64,000 nucleotides of DNA from Anisakis pegreffii (Eukaryota; Nematoda; Chromadorea; Rhabditida; Anisakidae): positions 1-64,000 of the forward strand of contig JAPYMA010002585.1 in assembly GCA_035041965.1 (NCBI GenBank). The letters are read 5' to 3'. Below the pieces are notes generated by a model. It made no database searches. It had not been told where the DNA came from and saw only the letters and a program-made list of their open reading frames with translations. The position numbers and the translations under genes are program-made. Below, piece by piece: positions 13,301-57,689 of this stretch (position 1 is the first letter of the stretch; every line of letters starts with the position of its first letter).

Positions 13301-16300
13301 CGAATCACACACGACGGTGCGTTCGAAAGCCATTTTTAATCACTCATCTATAAATAATAATATTATTGTTGTTGTTATTAATCATACTTTTAGATACTAT
13401 GCTCTTTATCATTATCAGCACAACAATGATATGAGCAGAATTGGATGTTTTTATCGGATGCGTTTCTTATTTGTATTGCCGATTGCTTGTTAGCATCAGA
13501 GTTGCATGTATCAGCTGTGCATTGTAATTAGTATCGGTTCGGTGATTGCTTATCTCAATGAGACGTTTGCGTTTAATTCTTTTGCCTATTGATTCGAATG
13601 TACTGATTGTCGAGAAATTAGAGTGAATTCGTGGAATTTAGTGGTATTGCTTGTTTTAAAGGGAATTATTCAATGATATTTATCTATTGCAAATAGACTG
13701 ATTACATTCGGACAGATTAACTGTTTTTTGACGGAGAAGAAGAAGAGAGTAATTAGTGAGCGACGAATATGAATTGTTAACCAGGTGAAATGAAATTATC
13801 ACTTGATTGCGAGCGTGAATGTGATAATTGATTAATTGGGTGATTGATTGATTGATTGACTGACTGATTGGGTGTCTAATTTGTGAATATGATTGGTGGG
13901 TTGTTGTTTGTACGAGTGCAATACTGTTGTCATTAGGGTGTTTTCTTTGATCACTTACTTTGATCGCCAAGTTAAGCTAAAAAGATTTCGAATAGATGAT
14001 CACGAAGAAAAGACAGTGATTTTTCGCAGATATTATGCAACGATATGAAATTGAATGATTATTGATAGGAAGCGGTCGATCGATAATATTGACACGGGTT
14101 TGTTGGTTTTGGAGAACTGAAAGTGAGGGAGCATTCTTACCCATCTTGTTGGGAAACTTTTGGGTGCTTTTGGTAGGGACGTACAGATAAATGGTAGAGG
14201 GGCAAGTAAAAAGGTTGGTGGGAAGTGATCAGGGTACGGACTGTTTAAATGCAGTGGCCACGTGAACTGTTAACAAAAAAGAAGGATGATGATGACGATG
14301 CAAGTCGCTATAAAATAATCATTGAAATGACCGTTCATTACCGTCATGGTTGTGTTCAATTGCTATCTAAGGCGTCTTATATATTCACTGAGTCATTCTT
14401 GATGTTATTCAGCCATGCATACATAAACGCATAATCAATAATGCAAATTTTGAATGAATTAAGCAAGTAAGTAAGTAAGTAAGTAACTAAAATAAGTGAT
14501 CAATTCAAAATTAGCTGTTGATTAAGTTAAGAACACTTCTTACATTCATTTATCATTTTAATGAGAGCGAGGAAGGCAAACACAGTAGTAAATAGTTATT
14601 TTGACGAATGGAACGGGTAAGTACTGAAAATTGAATTGAAGTTAAATTTAATGGCAAGGAATCGATGAATTGGTGGGACTGAGAGAAAGAGTAAAAAGTT
14701 AAATGGGTGACAAGGAAGGATGCTGCTTGTCAGAAGGTAGCAGGTAGATGAGTTACTCTCTTCGATTGCGGTTCTGTTGACTTTTTAAACTGATTCATTG
14801 ATGAATTGAACCCATTTGAATCGTGTCAAAGCATAGACACATTACTTGGTGAGCATATTCTAGTAGTTCGCCTTGTTGAATTCACATCAGAATCAGTAGA
14901 AGCCTTAGCATCGACATACACACCAAATATGTGATCATAATAATAATAATAACAATGAATAATATAATAATGAGAATGCTGAAATAAGTTTATGCTAACA
15001 TCAGATAGCACTAGCAGCAGCATTTATGCATGTTTTTTAGTGACTAATATGAGTCGTCTGAAAGTGGCATCATCATCACATCAAACTAAGACTAAGAAGA
15101 GAACAGAAGCAGTAGCAGTAGCAGCAGCAGCAAGACACAAACAAGACTGATACTAATCGTCGCAGTAATAGTACAGTGGTAGTGCTGCTACTTACTAGTA
15201 CTGATACGCTTGATTAGGCGTTTTCGTTTCGTTTCATTTCGTTTCATTCCGTTTCATTCCGTTCCGTTTGTTCACTCTAGTGTTGTTCATTCATTCGTGT
15301 GTGTGTGTGTGTGTTGTATGTACTCAACTTATCCCGATTCGGCTCGACTCGGCGGCTGGCTCAGCTCAGTTAGTTGTGTTCGGCTCGATTCACTTCAGTA
15401 GAATCATTTGATTTCACGCCTGAACTACTGCTTTCTGCAATCGCTAGCAGTGCTATTCTGCTCTGGTGCGATGTGCTGTGCTGTGTTGCCCTTGCGCTGC
15501 TGTCTCTGCTCTGTTGCTGCTGGTATCGAAGTGATATGATCACTTATATCAATCAGTATCTTATATTGTTATTATTAGATGCGAACTGACTGCTACAGTG
15601 AGTAGCTTTGATCTGATCGATCTGACAAGTTGTTGTCATCACCTGAACAGCAACATTCACTTACTTCCGTATGAACTGTCCTTGTTCCTTTGCCAAAATA
15701 AGACTTCTGAAAGCATATGTTCATTGTTTATTATGGTGTTTGTTAAACTGGAGCATTATTTTGAAAGAATCTGTCTATATGTGTATGCTTGTTTATTGAC
15801 GAGTTGAGTTGTTATTTGATGATGATATTGCTCCGTTTTTCAATCTTCATTGATAACAATGAACAGATCACTGCATCGTCATCATCATCTGCAGCAGCAC
15901 CTATTACTAATCAACTGCCTTATTCAGAGACACTTAGTTTTTGTGATGGGGTAGAGGACTAGAACACTGATGCACATTACCCAAACAAGCGGGATTACCC
16001 GTTTTAATGGGTAGATTATTGGTTTTGTTATTTATTGTTCAAGTAGCGATCATTCGACGTGATCTACCTTCTGCAATAGCATTCAGCGGTCGGTTAAGTG
16101 GGGTTGTAGGGGGTGAAAAGTAGAGTGCAAGCGTGGATAAGTTTCATCATCATCAGAGATGGTTGGTTGGTATGGTTCAATAAAACGCTATTAAGTTGTG
16201 TTATTATTATTATTATTTGATTGGCAGTAGAAAATGTTCGTTTATTGCTTCTGAATTACTGAAATGAACACCTGAAAGGGTTCAGTTTTGGTTTAGCCGA

Positions 16301-16440
16301 TGTTAAATATAGGTGAATTTTGTTTAGAAGGTACGGTGAGTGAATGAAAAAATTCATTCTTGAAGAAAGAGATATAGAGTGAGATTAGTGCGAGAATGAA
16401 TATTCATTTGAGGGTATTCACCAGATTTGAAATTTGTTTT
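4301..16440. other. 12-kb stretch with no supportable gene
   Basis: I see only short, uncharacterised open frames on both strands and AT-rich sequence with weak microsatellites: GATT/GATG runs near 8870-9080 and 13830-13870, and AAGT repeats at 14463-14486. Around 6900-7090 there is a cluster of CGGTCGGAA-like words. A short direct repeat (TCATACATATCTG) occurs at 7623 and 7651. No domain, signal peptide or splice-consistent exon chain was recognised. Confidence 0.55.
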
Positions 16441-16466
16441 GACGACGTATATACGAACTCAACAAT

Positions 16467-16473
16467 TATATAA
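16467..16473 (+). promoter_or_regulatory. TATA-like box upstream of PAX6 first exon
   Basis: TATATAA lies in a less AT-rich block containing a repeated GTGCCGTTC word (16476 and 16492). It sits about 400 bases before the proposed start codon at 16868. The link to PAX6 transcription is inferred. Confidence 0.35.
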
Positions 16474-16867
16474 GCGTGCCGTTCAGGTGCTGTGCCGTTC
16501 TCGCAACAACGGTAAGATTATAATAGCGGAGAGCAGCGAACGACGACAGTAATTGGTTATTGTTGTGTTACTTGGCGATTGGGCAGTGGGTTTTTGAAGT
16601 GATTTATTCGGCCATAAGTGGATGCTGATCGAAGGGCTGGCTTGTTGCTCTTTTCATTAGTGCACTCTTAAAAGCAGCAGCAGCATCGTATTGATTCACT
16701 TGATATCATATCATATCATATCGTCATCGTATTGACCGTCGTCACCTCAGCGATTAATATTATTGTCATTACTTCAATCAGCACACTCAACTGACGACAT
16801 CACGATGGCTTTTTGTTAATTGTTCATTCGTTTAAGTTCTTGAATAGTCAGCAAATCCACGACAGAC

Positions 16868-47710
<30,843 letters not shown>

Positions 47711-50191
47711 AATTCACATTAAAACAAACAAAACGATTTATTTTGATTTGCTATTGCTGCTGTTTCAGTGAATTTTCATTCGATTCGATTCAATTCAATT
47801 GGATTGCTTAAATTCGGTTGGTTAGCTCAATTAATTGTTAAGCATTTTGCATTGAGCATTGAGAATTGAGTATATCGATTACTGATTGTCAATCATTTAA
47901 TCAATCGATTCATCGATCAGCCAATAATTCATCGATCAGCCAGTTAATCAGTCAAATTAACACAACAGAGCAATATTTCGCTTACTGCTCTACTTCTATC
48001 AAGTGGCCGGCTCTAAGTTGATTGGCTGATTGATTCAGAGCACTACTACTGCTGGCTGGCGATATGCATCGTGTCTCTATCTATCACCTAAGCAGCCAGC
48101 ATTATTATTACTATTATTGTTGTAAGTGCATCATCCATTTATCAGGCCAAACCACTAAGTATTTATTTGGCCAGTGGAACGTCGTCGTCATGGCGTTTTG
48201 TTTGGAAGCTTACAATCGGAATCATTTTAAGTTTCTTTCTTTCTCAAGTATCAAGGGACTGAAACCTTAGGCAGGTAGGGCCTTAACTTAGTCTCGGATG
48301 AAACTCATGAGCCTGCTTGAGATGTGCAGGCAGCTTTTAGTAAGATAGTTTGTGATCAAGACGCCATGACAGCCGTCAGTGTTATTTATTCGTTATTATT
48401 CAATTTATTTTTAACAGTGGCGTTGAATCAATGGACCAATCCTGTATTATACGATCAATAATTATAACCGTGTTGTATTGTAACCGTGTTGATTGATTGC
48501 AGTTCGTTTGTTTGTTTTGTTGTGCTTAAAATTAAATTTCTATCTGAATAATAATAGTAATAATAATAGCGATTTATTTTTACTTTATTACTGTTATTGT
48601 TATTGTCATAGCTATTATTATTATTATTGTTAACTCTTACAGACATATTAACTCATCATATTAACAGTAATTTCGTGTCGTATTGCATTCAAGGAGTTCT
48701 TATAAAATGACCAATATTGCTAATTATATTTATTATTGTCATTATTATTATTATTGTTATTAATATCATTATTATTATTATTATTATGTGTTATTGTTGC
48801 ATGATCATGATTCCTTCCTCTCGTTCTTGACAATACAGTATGCCATTTTTTTGAATGACTACAGATTTTTCTATTCGTCTCCTGTTCGATTGTTCCATGA
48901 AAACATATTCATTGAAAAATACATATCGAGCTTATTTTATTATTATTATTATTGTTATTTTGCTGAACTCTTATTTTTATGAGTGGCAGTTATTAATTGA
49001 TGTGTTAATACACTGAATGACGAAACACAAACCTATCTATTATATGTATGGAACAAGTAGAGTAATTAATCGTAATCTTCTATTGTTATCGTAATCTCAC
49101 ATTATTACTGATTATATTATTACTATAGAGTATTGTTCAGAGAGCATCATGTCTGTATCTGTCATCTTATGGGTGTTCGTCATCGTCATATAGAGCCAGC
49201 AGCCGTAATCCAAACGGTTTATCTGCTGTCTGTGTGTTATTTGTATTCGTTGCATTCGGTTTGCTGCTAAGCGACAATAATCTGACTTCGATTGATGACA
49301 GTTTTCGAACGATTCCATTCATTCGATTCCTCGAAACCCTTTCAGTTCTGAGCCTTGAAACTCCGTGTTTAGTGGTGTAATTCTAGTTGGTTTGAAGCTG
49401 AATTACACCAATAAACACACACTGGCATAGTAGTATAATCTTCATTATATTGTTATCAGTCGTTGTCTTTTTGGATTGTTTTTGGATTGTATTGTTTTAA
49501 GCATGGATGATGAATATTCAACAGTTACTTTTAACTTATATTCCCAATTAATTAAGTAATTAATTAATTAATCTGCTGCTGCATTTGTTGTTTTGCATTA
49601 TTATGGTTGTATGTGTGCGTGTGTGTATGGTATGATGTAGTTTTTGATTGATATATGTAATTGGTTGTCATCCTGATTCAAATACCTATTAATTAACGTT
49701 ATTATTATTATAATTATAACTAACTTGGTGATGATGAAGATAAATTTTTGATGAAAAATGGAGTGTGAACCCGAAGCGGCCGCGTAAATCGGATACCATA
49801 TGTGCGTGATCGTGCATATAGTTGATGATGTGATGATGATAGACATCGAGTTCACAAGCTTAATATTATTACTGATACCTTTTTTTCGATCTGGAATTAT
49901 GGATTTTTGCTTTGTTTTTTTTTAAACCGAATTTGGCTTGATTTATATTTGTAAATTATTTGCACACGCACACACAGCTTTCCGGCTTGTTTCTGTGTTA
50001 TGGAAATTTCTAACAGGTCGTGGTGGGGCAGGCGTCATTGAACGATGTGTGTGGCAAGTTGTCTTTGAGTGCTTTTGGCGATTCGTCCGTGGTTCTTTGC
50101 ACCCAATCTTTGCACTCATTAATTTTGTGGACTGACTCATGTCTGGTTTCGTCTAGTTTTGATCAGTGTGCAGTCAGTGATTACCTTGGAT
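47711..50191. other. PAX6 to SAM-gene spacer
   Basis: A 2.5-kb same-strand spacer with ATT/ATC-rich repeats, notably 48546-48630 and 48726-48786. No gene is supported. The PAX6 3' UTR must lie at its start. Confidence 0.6.
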
Positions 50192-53100
50192 ATGTCATCA
50201 GGTACGTGAATTTAAACTTGCTTGCTTGAATTTAAACTGGTTGCTTTGAATCAGTTCGCTATTTTATTCGCTTGAAGTGAACGTGTTCAGATTTGGTCTG
50301 ATCGTTGATTTTTTGTTTAATCATCACGTACACGTACCTTGCAACATCGATCACCAGTCACCAGTTCATTCTCATTTCAGCAGCCACAGCTGCAGCCATT
50401 ACAAAATGGGAGAAATTCTTTCTGGAGGCCGGCTGTCCAAGGCGTGTTGCCATGCAGTATTCAAAGTTGTTTGTGGAACAACGTATACGTGAAGCAATTT
50501 TGCAAGATATCGATAAGACGACACTCGTCGAGCTTGGTATTACGACGATTGGTGATCAGGTACGTGCCTAGTGCCCGTGCCACAAATGCTGATTAAATTG
50601 ATTGCCCGTTGATCGTTATTGATTGATTGTGATCGTTAGATGTGATACGCTGCTCATATTGTATTTGCAGTTGGCTATATTAAGACACATACGTCGTCGA
50701 GGCACAGCAACAGAACAGCAACAGCAACAACAACCACAAACGATACAATCATCACAGAAACGGCGTTCGAAACAATATGGTCGAATGCATGATAACGATG
50801 ATGATGATGATATGGAAACGGATGATGAAATAGCCGTTAGAGGGCAAGACAAGCGATTAGCCACGTCCGCATCAAATCCTCATAAAACTACTAATACTAC
50901 TACTAGTTAGTTGTTATTGCCTTGGTAATCAAAGATTCGAAGTGAAATTTTTTTTGGTTGGTCATGAGACCGACCGGCAAAAGAAAAGAATCCGTCATCT
51001 GAATGATGGGTTTTGTGTTCGTTTTGTTTTGCAAAAGAAACGAAACAAACTAATCGCAGCCTCAGTGACACCGTCCTCGTCATGTTCATCTTCATCATCA
51101 TCATCACGAGGCGTAGTGAAGGCACCGGATCGTGACGATATCTATCACATACATATGCCAGCCGGTATAACATCGAAGACCAGGGCTATTATGGCCAAAA
51201 ATGATCGATTGAGATCAGTGGGTTAGTGTTGCTGCTAATACTTGAGGTGTTTGTTTCATTTCATGTTAGTTTTTGAGCTAAGACAAGACAAGGCAAGGAA
51301 GGCGGCAGCACAATTCACAAAGTTGCCTTATTATGGATAGTTGTTGTTGAAGGTTTATTGAAACGTGGTCTATCGGGTGTGCGTGTATCGGGTCAAGAAG
51401 TGCAACGATATGTGCATCATCAAAACAGCAATAAAATTGTGATCGCTTCACCAGGTGATCGCTTCAGTAATTTGTTTTTTTTTTCACGTCTCCTTTTCGA
51501 ATGCATCATTTTAGGCTTGTTAGGTGGTGATATGAAATGTGTCAAGTCTTCAGTATGATCATGTATGGTTAGTATGATCACACGAGTTGTATTAAGTAGA
51601 GTAGAAAGTGGGCTTTAGAAGGCGCTAGGATTTGCAAAATACCGAGCTTGTTGCGTTGCCTTGAAGGTTCGGGATTAAACGTTGGCGGCGTGCGGGGATG
51701 TGAGCGTGAAAACCCTCCTAGAGGGTGTGACTAGAATTTTCGATGCATTTTGTGAGGGAGGAGATGAGAATGTTTCTATGGATGGATGAAGGGATTCGTA
51801 AGATCGGTTTAATTTTTAAATTCTTAGACAATTTTTTTAAATTGCTATCATCGTAAGATCGAAAATTTTCAGAGGTTTCTTCAACAACCGTGCTGAGTGG
51901 CAAAAGTAGTAGCCAGTTGAATGAGCGAAGGCGACGGATTGGTGGTGCAGCTGGGGCAGCAGCAGAGGATTATGTGGTTTACGAGCGACTTGGCGTGGGC
52001 GGATTGAAATCCGATGCGTTGCCACAAGCACGTCGTCTGATGTTGAGGCGGGTTTTGCTTGTTTGTGTGGAATGAATTGTGTGTGATCAGATGAGACAGG
52101 AATGGGTTTTTTGTTTTTGCGAGGGAAGATTGACAGTGTTTTACTTTGGTAGGGTCGCACGCTCGCTCGCCTACAACGATACACACATACGCTCGCACAA
52201 TATGAATGACGCTTTCACATGAACCGAGGCCACGCCTACTGTACATGGCCTCAGCCTAAGCCTAAGCATGAACTGGATTGCTAGACCCTGTTGTGATCTG
52301 CTGATGCTACGCTTACTAGATGAGGCTGAGGTCACACTTAGGCTGAGGCCATGCGCAGTAGGCGTGGCAACGGTTGTTATACGCGAGCGTGCTCGCGTGC
52401 GACCCATCCTCTCCCCCAAAGTAAAAAAGTGCTCACTTTAGATTTATTTGAGTGTTATCGATTAGTAGTAAACGTGAACAACGTTTAATGTTTTTTTTAG
52501 TGGTCAGCGTGGTGATAATGTCAATGAATTGCGAGCAAGAGCACGAGTACGAATGCAAACATCATCAGTTGAAAAGCAAGGAAACGATGATGGATTTGTT
52601 GCGAACGTTGCACCGCCAAATCCTGTAGCAACGAACAATCCTTCAAATGAGCCAGTGTTTCGAGTGAGAATCCCGACTGGAGGAATACCGGCAAGAGGAG
52701 TTACAGTGGATGATTCGAGAACGGCTTTGAAGCAAACAACAAGACTAGCTGGTGGAGCAGGTCTATCTAGGGTAAGAATTTTTTTTGGAGATTTAGGTTC
52801 AGTGTGGAAGGAATTTAGTTAGAGTTTATGCGCGAATGTTATTTATCATACACGTAGACGTACGCGAATGGGGTCGAAGCGAATTGAATGTTTGTACAAT
52901 CCAAGAAAATGGTGATTGAGGTTCTCATCGTCAGAGAAATATAAGTGCTGTTGTTGTTGTTGTTATAATTGCTTTGAATGTTTTGCTCGTTAAACATTTA
53001 TGAATGAATGTAATACGAGTAATAAATGTAATGTTTTTAGAAAAGTTTGTTTAGTAAGTAATAAATGTAATAAATGTTTGATTTAGAAAAAAGTGACGAG

Positions 53101-53368
53101 TGCAGATTTGAGAAGTAACTCGAACGGCGGCGTTACAAGCAGCAGACAGCAGCAGATGTTGTTAAGCGGTCGTTTGAGTGGTGCAATTCAAAAGAAGCAA
53201 GCCAGAGCGCCGGTGACAACTCGTCTGTCACGTGCCGCCATTAATATGCATGCTGCTGCTAGTGCCAGAGCTGCAGTGGATATCGGCGATGTGCTGCAAA
53301 AACGTTTTTTGAGAACACAACAACAACGAAAACACTTTAAAAGATCCGTATTCGATCGACTTGGTTGA
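50192..53368 (+). CDS. SAM-domain protein, C19orf47-like (8 exons)
   Basis: Predicted 470-residue protein. Exons: 50192-50201, 50381-50559, 50671-50905, 51060-51221, 51353-51454, 51873-52051, 52508-52771 and 53087-53368, with phase continuous at all joins. Residues about 10-72 form a sterile alpha motif (KWEKFFLEAGCPRRVAMQYS, then ELGITTIGDQLAILRHIRRR), a protein-interaction helix bundle. Downstream are a Gln run, a KRR basic patch (possible nuclear signal), an acidic DNDDDDDMETDDE run, a Ser run, and a conserved block DDIYHIHMPAGITSKTRAI. The protein ends FKRSVFDRLG. The SAM domain, the I.MP.G...TR block and SVFDRLG match human C19orf47, whose function is not established. Nuclear localisation is inferred. 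The first exon is only 10 nt and is predicted from phase and a GTACGT donor. Confidence 0.88.
52139..52426. mobile_element. Foldback / MITE-like element in SAM-gene intron
   Basis: The terminal arms TTTTACTTTGG (52139-52149) and CCAAAGTAAAA (52416-52426) are exact inverted repeats. Inside them, GGGTCGCACGC (52152-52162) pairs with 52395-52405. A 31-base arm at 52230-52260 (starting CCACGCCTACTG) pairs 29/31 with 52337-52367. The element is about 288 bases, has no coding capacity and lies wholly inside the intron 52052-52507. No clear target-site duplication is visible, so the superfamily is unknown. Confidence 0.8.
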
Positions 53369-56300
53369 AGTGTTTTTTTTTGGTTAGTTTTGTTTTATTC
53401 GGCATTGCAGCAGCACATTGATGTGAATCGATGGCTGGCTCTGTTAAGGAGTATGAATTATTTCAGCTGAATGGTGCGAATGCGGTGGGGTGGTTGGTTC
53501 GGCTGTTTGGCGTGATTTCTGGCCTGGCCAGCAGCACTATCTTATTGAAAGATGGACAGAACATGGTCATGCCAGGTACCAGGTTGCGCGAGAGTGTTAT
53601 TGTGATTCTGTGGGATGTGCTATTACTTAATTTTTATTGTACTCAGTTTTTTGATTGCTGGATTTTGATTATTATTATTATTACACCAAAATACACCCAT
53701 CCATCCAACCAAACGTCCATTCATCCTACTCGAATATTCATTAGTTGGGTTGGGTTGCGTTGGATTAGTGAGGATCAAGCGTTTCTGATTATTGGGCGTT
53801 CGAAGTACTGTTTTTTTGGGCTATTGGAGCTTATGGGAGGATTAGAGAATGGTAATGAGTTTATGCAAAACACTTGGAAAATTTTGACTACATATGTTTA
53901 GCAGGCAGCTAAGCAGTCGGTGTTTTTGTAAATTCATGGGAATTTATGCCCTAAATGAAGGGGATTTACATTGAATGTGCGTATCCAATTTGGATTCAAT
54001 TATTGGTGTGTAGTATTCAGTTGGTAATGTAATATTCAGTTGTAAGTTGCATTTTAACGATAATGCGCTGTTGTGTGTCATTTTGATCACTATTCGATGC
54101 GATCGATCAGTTTGTTATTTTGTTGATCAGTTATTTTGATTGTATTGATTTTTGAAATATCGCTACTTGTTCATGTTCACTGTGTATGTACGCGCCACGC
54201 TGCTGTCACTTACAATTAGTTTTTATATGATATGGGGTCGAGAGCGAGAGAGAGAAAAGTATTAAAAGGTGTCTAGATATGGTTGAGTTGATCAGTTTAG
54301 TTGTTTGTAGGGTCGGTGGTTGGTGGTGTTAATTGAAGAGGAGAGCGATGTGGTTGTGTTTGGGTAGTGCTGCTGCTGGTCGATATGATTTTGTGGGTAG
54401 ATTTGGTTGGTTTGTGGATTGTATTCGAATTCGAAGTGCGCTGGTCTTGTGCTGCCGAGGTTCATCGTTAAGCAGCATTTGATTTTTATTGATTTGATTC
54501 GGGTGGATGGGTTGATTGCTCGATGCTGCTCTGAAAATTTTCTCACTATCGGGTTCGGATGTTTATGATTCAACGATAGTTACTTGATTCGGCCATTTTT
54601 GGCAGTTAGGCTATTGCAAGTCTGAACCTGATGTGGGTCGAGGCGAGCGAATCAATCAACCGATTGGATTATAAGTGATCGAAGGAATGATCGTTCGTTC
54701 GGATGGAATGATCGTCGTCGAATGAGGAGGAGTACGACGCACGAAACTCATTCCGCATCCGATGCTTGCTTACCTAGCGAAGAGGGATTTTTCGAGAGTC
54801 ATAACTGAATGCCCAAATTTATGGAAGTTAAATGCGTCGTAAGGTATTGTTGGTGCGCGCAGCTGAGCAAGATTAAAGCTGTTTAGATTGAAGGATTGAT
54901 GATATAATAGTAGTAGTTTAAGATGAGGTAGGTATTTATTGGGAAGGGAGGGAGTATAAGTTAGAATAAAAGTATGGCTTTTAGTATGGATGGGAATTGA
55001 TGCCGTATTGAATGAATTTCTGTGGATTGTGTTCGTGTGTTGCCATTTCACTGTTGTTGAAAAGAGCGCATGTAAATGAATAATGAATGTGTGTTTTTTT
55101 GTAATGGGTAGAGCTGAATTGTTTAGAGCTGTGATGTGAAGTGGTCTGGAAAGGAGCGCCGCTTAGGCTTAGGGACACAAGGACGCAGGATTTAGATATT
55201 AGACTTGTCGCTAGATTGCTTCGTTTAGCTGTGTATGAGCAGGAGACTGAGTCTGTTTAGTTGTTTCGTTTTTTTTGCATCAATCAACGAAATGTGTAAT
55301 GAGGATAATAGGTGGACGGTGGGTGGCTTGGGTGCATGCCTTGAAAATGCAATCAACTCAACGGCATTCGTTCTTGGACAATGCAAAACTTATTCTTTTC
55401 CATCCATCCATTTTCATCATGAAATTATTTGATTCGATCTGGTTGGTTGGTTTAGCAGTAGTACCTGGCTGTAATCAGTCCCTGTAAATGGCGGCTGCAA
55501 ATAGCGGCTGACGCTGGTGATGATGTTTACACTGGATGAGTGAATATGCTTGTTTTTTTCTTATAATTTATTTTTGATGTGCTCATCATTACTATTTATG
55601 CTCGCTCGCTCGTGTCTTGTCGTTTTATCACGCGAAGTATGTTGTTGTTTTGTTTTTTTTTGTGAACGATCACAATTTATCGTGTTGTATGAAATTTTTT
55701 TTGGTTTTTCGCATTGTTTGTTCACATTGTTAATTAATTGTTAGTTAATTATGACAAGATGAATGGGAGGGGCACTCGGCCCGGTCCAGCCCGGTCGGCC
55801 TCTTCTCCGATGCTCTTCAAAAGATTTGAGTCGTAGTGGATAGGGATAGATGTACCGATGAATGCGCTCTGAACAATTCAATCGCCATATTAGAATAGTA
55901 TCAGGCTTAGGCTAGCAGCAGTCAGTTCTAAAAGCATTGGTTCGTGTAAGCTGATTGTTATAAAGACAAGTGTGCTGGCTGGCGGCTGAGTAAATTAGTT
56001 GAAGTGTAGAGTAGAATATCCGGCTGGTCGGCCGGCCGGCCGGCTGGCACAGTGAGGTGCTTGAATGAAATGAAATTCTTTTAAAGTTTGAGCGAGCCAG
56101 CTGGCCGGCAGGCCGGTAAGGCAGCAGCATGCATGCTAGCCAGTAACAATTATTATCCAAGCGAACACCGTGTAATTTGCAGTTGCTGCGATTATGATGT
56201 GTTATGTGTCGTGTCGTCTGTCTAGTGCCCAGTTTAATGGTGCTCACTCGTGTGCAGTAGTCGTGTTTCAGTTTAGTTTCGATTTGCATTCAGCACTCGT

Positions 56301-57689
56301 CTCATTTCGATTCTATTCTTATTTCACTGCTGCTCTTGATTGTGGTGCTCGGCTGGCTCGTACTTTGGCATATGAGCTATGAAATGTAAAGACCAGGACT
56401 ATACTAATGATATACAATAGAGTTGGGTGGGTATATTTGTTGCACTGCTATCATCTGATGTGCTCAGTGCTCATCGAATGCATCAGATTCAAAGGTGGCA
56501 CGGCACCAATATTCATTACGACGAGTACAACAACAATTAGTGATAATGCAAATTGAAATTCAATTAATGATGTTTAATGCAGCTGGCTTGTTGGGAAGAA
56601 AAGGAAAAGTGAAGAAGCATATCACTGATTATTGCTAGAGGCATTTTAGTTTGTTGTTGTCTCAATGGAGACTTGACTTGCCACTTTGGATTATAAGTGA
56701 AGCGTTGTGAAGGAACTTTGTTGATGTATGTTGTTTGATGGATGAAACGTTGCTGCATTGAATAATAATTGAATAAATTTCAGTTGTTGCGGTAACGTGT
56801 TGTTTGGGAACGCAGAATTTGTTTGTATTTTGTGGAATAAGCAAATTGAGAGTAGATGATGCGAGCGATTTGTTTGTTGGAACAAGCAACAACTATTCAT
56901 TCATATTATATTATTTCAATATGAAGGCATTCGGCGAGCTCTATTCAAAGGAATTTGTTCGTTCGTTTATTAATGATGCTATGCTATGCTATGTATGCAG
57001 GCGCATCCGATTCAACCGGAAACAAGGAGACGAAACTGAATGAATTCAAGAAATAAATTAATAGTTTTGTAATGTTATTGCCGGCCGGATCGATTCATTC
57101 GTCGTCAGTATGCTTGTGCAGCAGCCGGCAAATTGACCGTCCGAATACGAGCTTTTGATGGTTGTTGCTTGTTTTGATGTGTTTTGTGATGATGTGGTGA
57201 TTCGAGGAGAATGGCGATTTGATTCGAAGCTTTAGCTTAAGTATCGAAGAGGAATTATAGTAATGATAGAAATGTTCTAGTACTCTAAAGTAGGTGCTTA
57301 AGTCAACGAGCGTTTGATCTCGCTTGATCTCAGATCTCTTTATTTGGCATGATGGATCATCCATCCATCGCCTGTGCGTGCGTAAAATTTATATAGAGCA
57401 TGTTTTTAGCATCACAGAGTAATTTTTATCTAAACGTTATTTGGTTATTTGGTTGTTGTTTGATGACGGATGGGGAGTAGTGAAGATGTGAGTGAGAGCG
57501 ACTTGAATGCACGTTCCACTTGAATCATCTTGAATCAAAATAGCTCTTAATACTTGGTTTGGCTCGATTTTTGAGTACTCAGAGCGTACTGTTTTCATTA
57601 AATTCGGTTGTTATTCAAATGCAGATCGATGGATTTGTGAACTGAATTATAGATAGAAGAATCGAGTCATCGCTGAAACGGAATAAACG
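53369..57689. other. Spacer with no supported gene
   Basis: A 4.3-kb spacer. A 156-codon open frame at 53431-53901 starts 60 bases after the SAM-gene stop; it has no domain and includes poly-Ile and IHP repeat-derived runs, so it is probably 3' UTR. A GC-rich patch at 56020-56125 has nested GGCC/CCGG palindromes. The remainder is AT-rich. Confidence 0.5.

Noticed and set aside
53431..53901. 156-codon open frame 60 bases after the SAM-gene stop
   Set aside because: It has no domain, includes repeat-derived poly-Ile and Ile-His-Pro runs, and has no splice support. It most likely lies in the 3' UTR.
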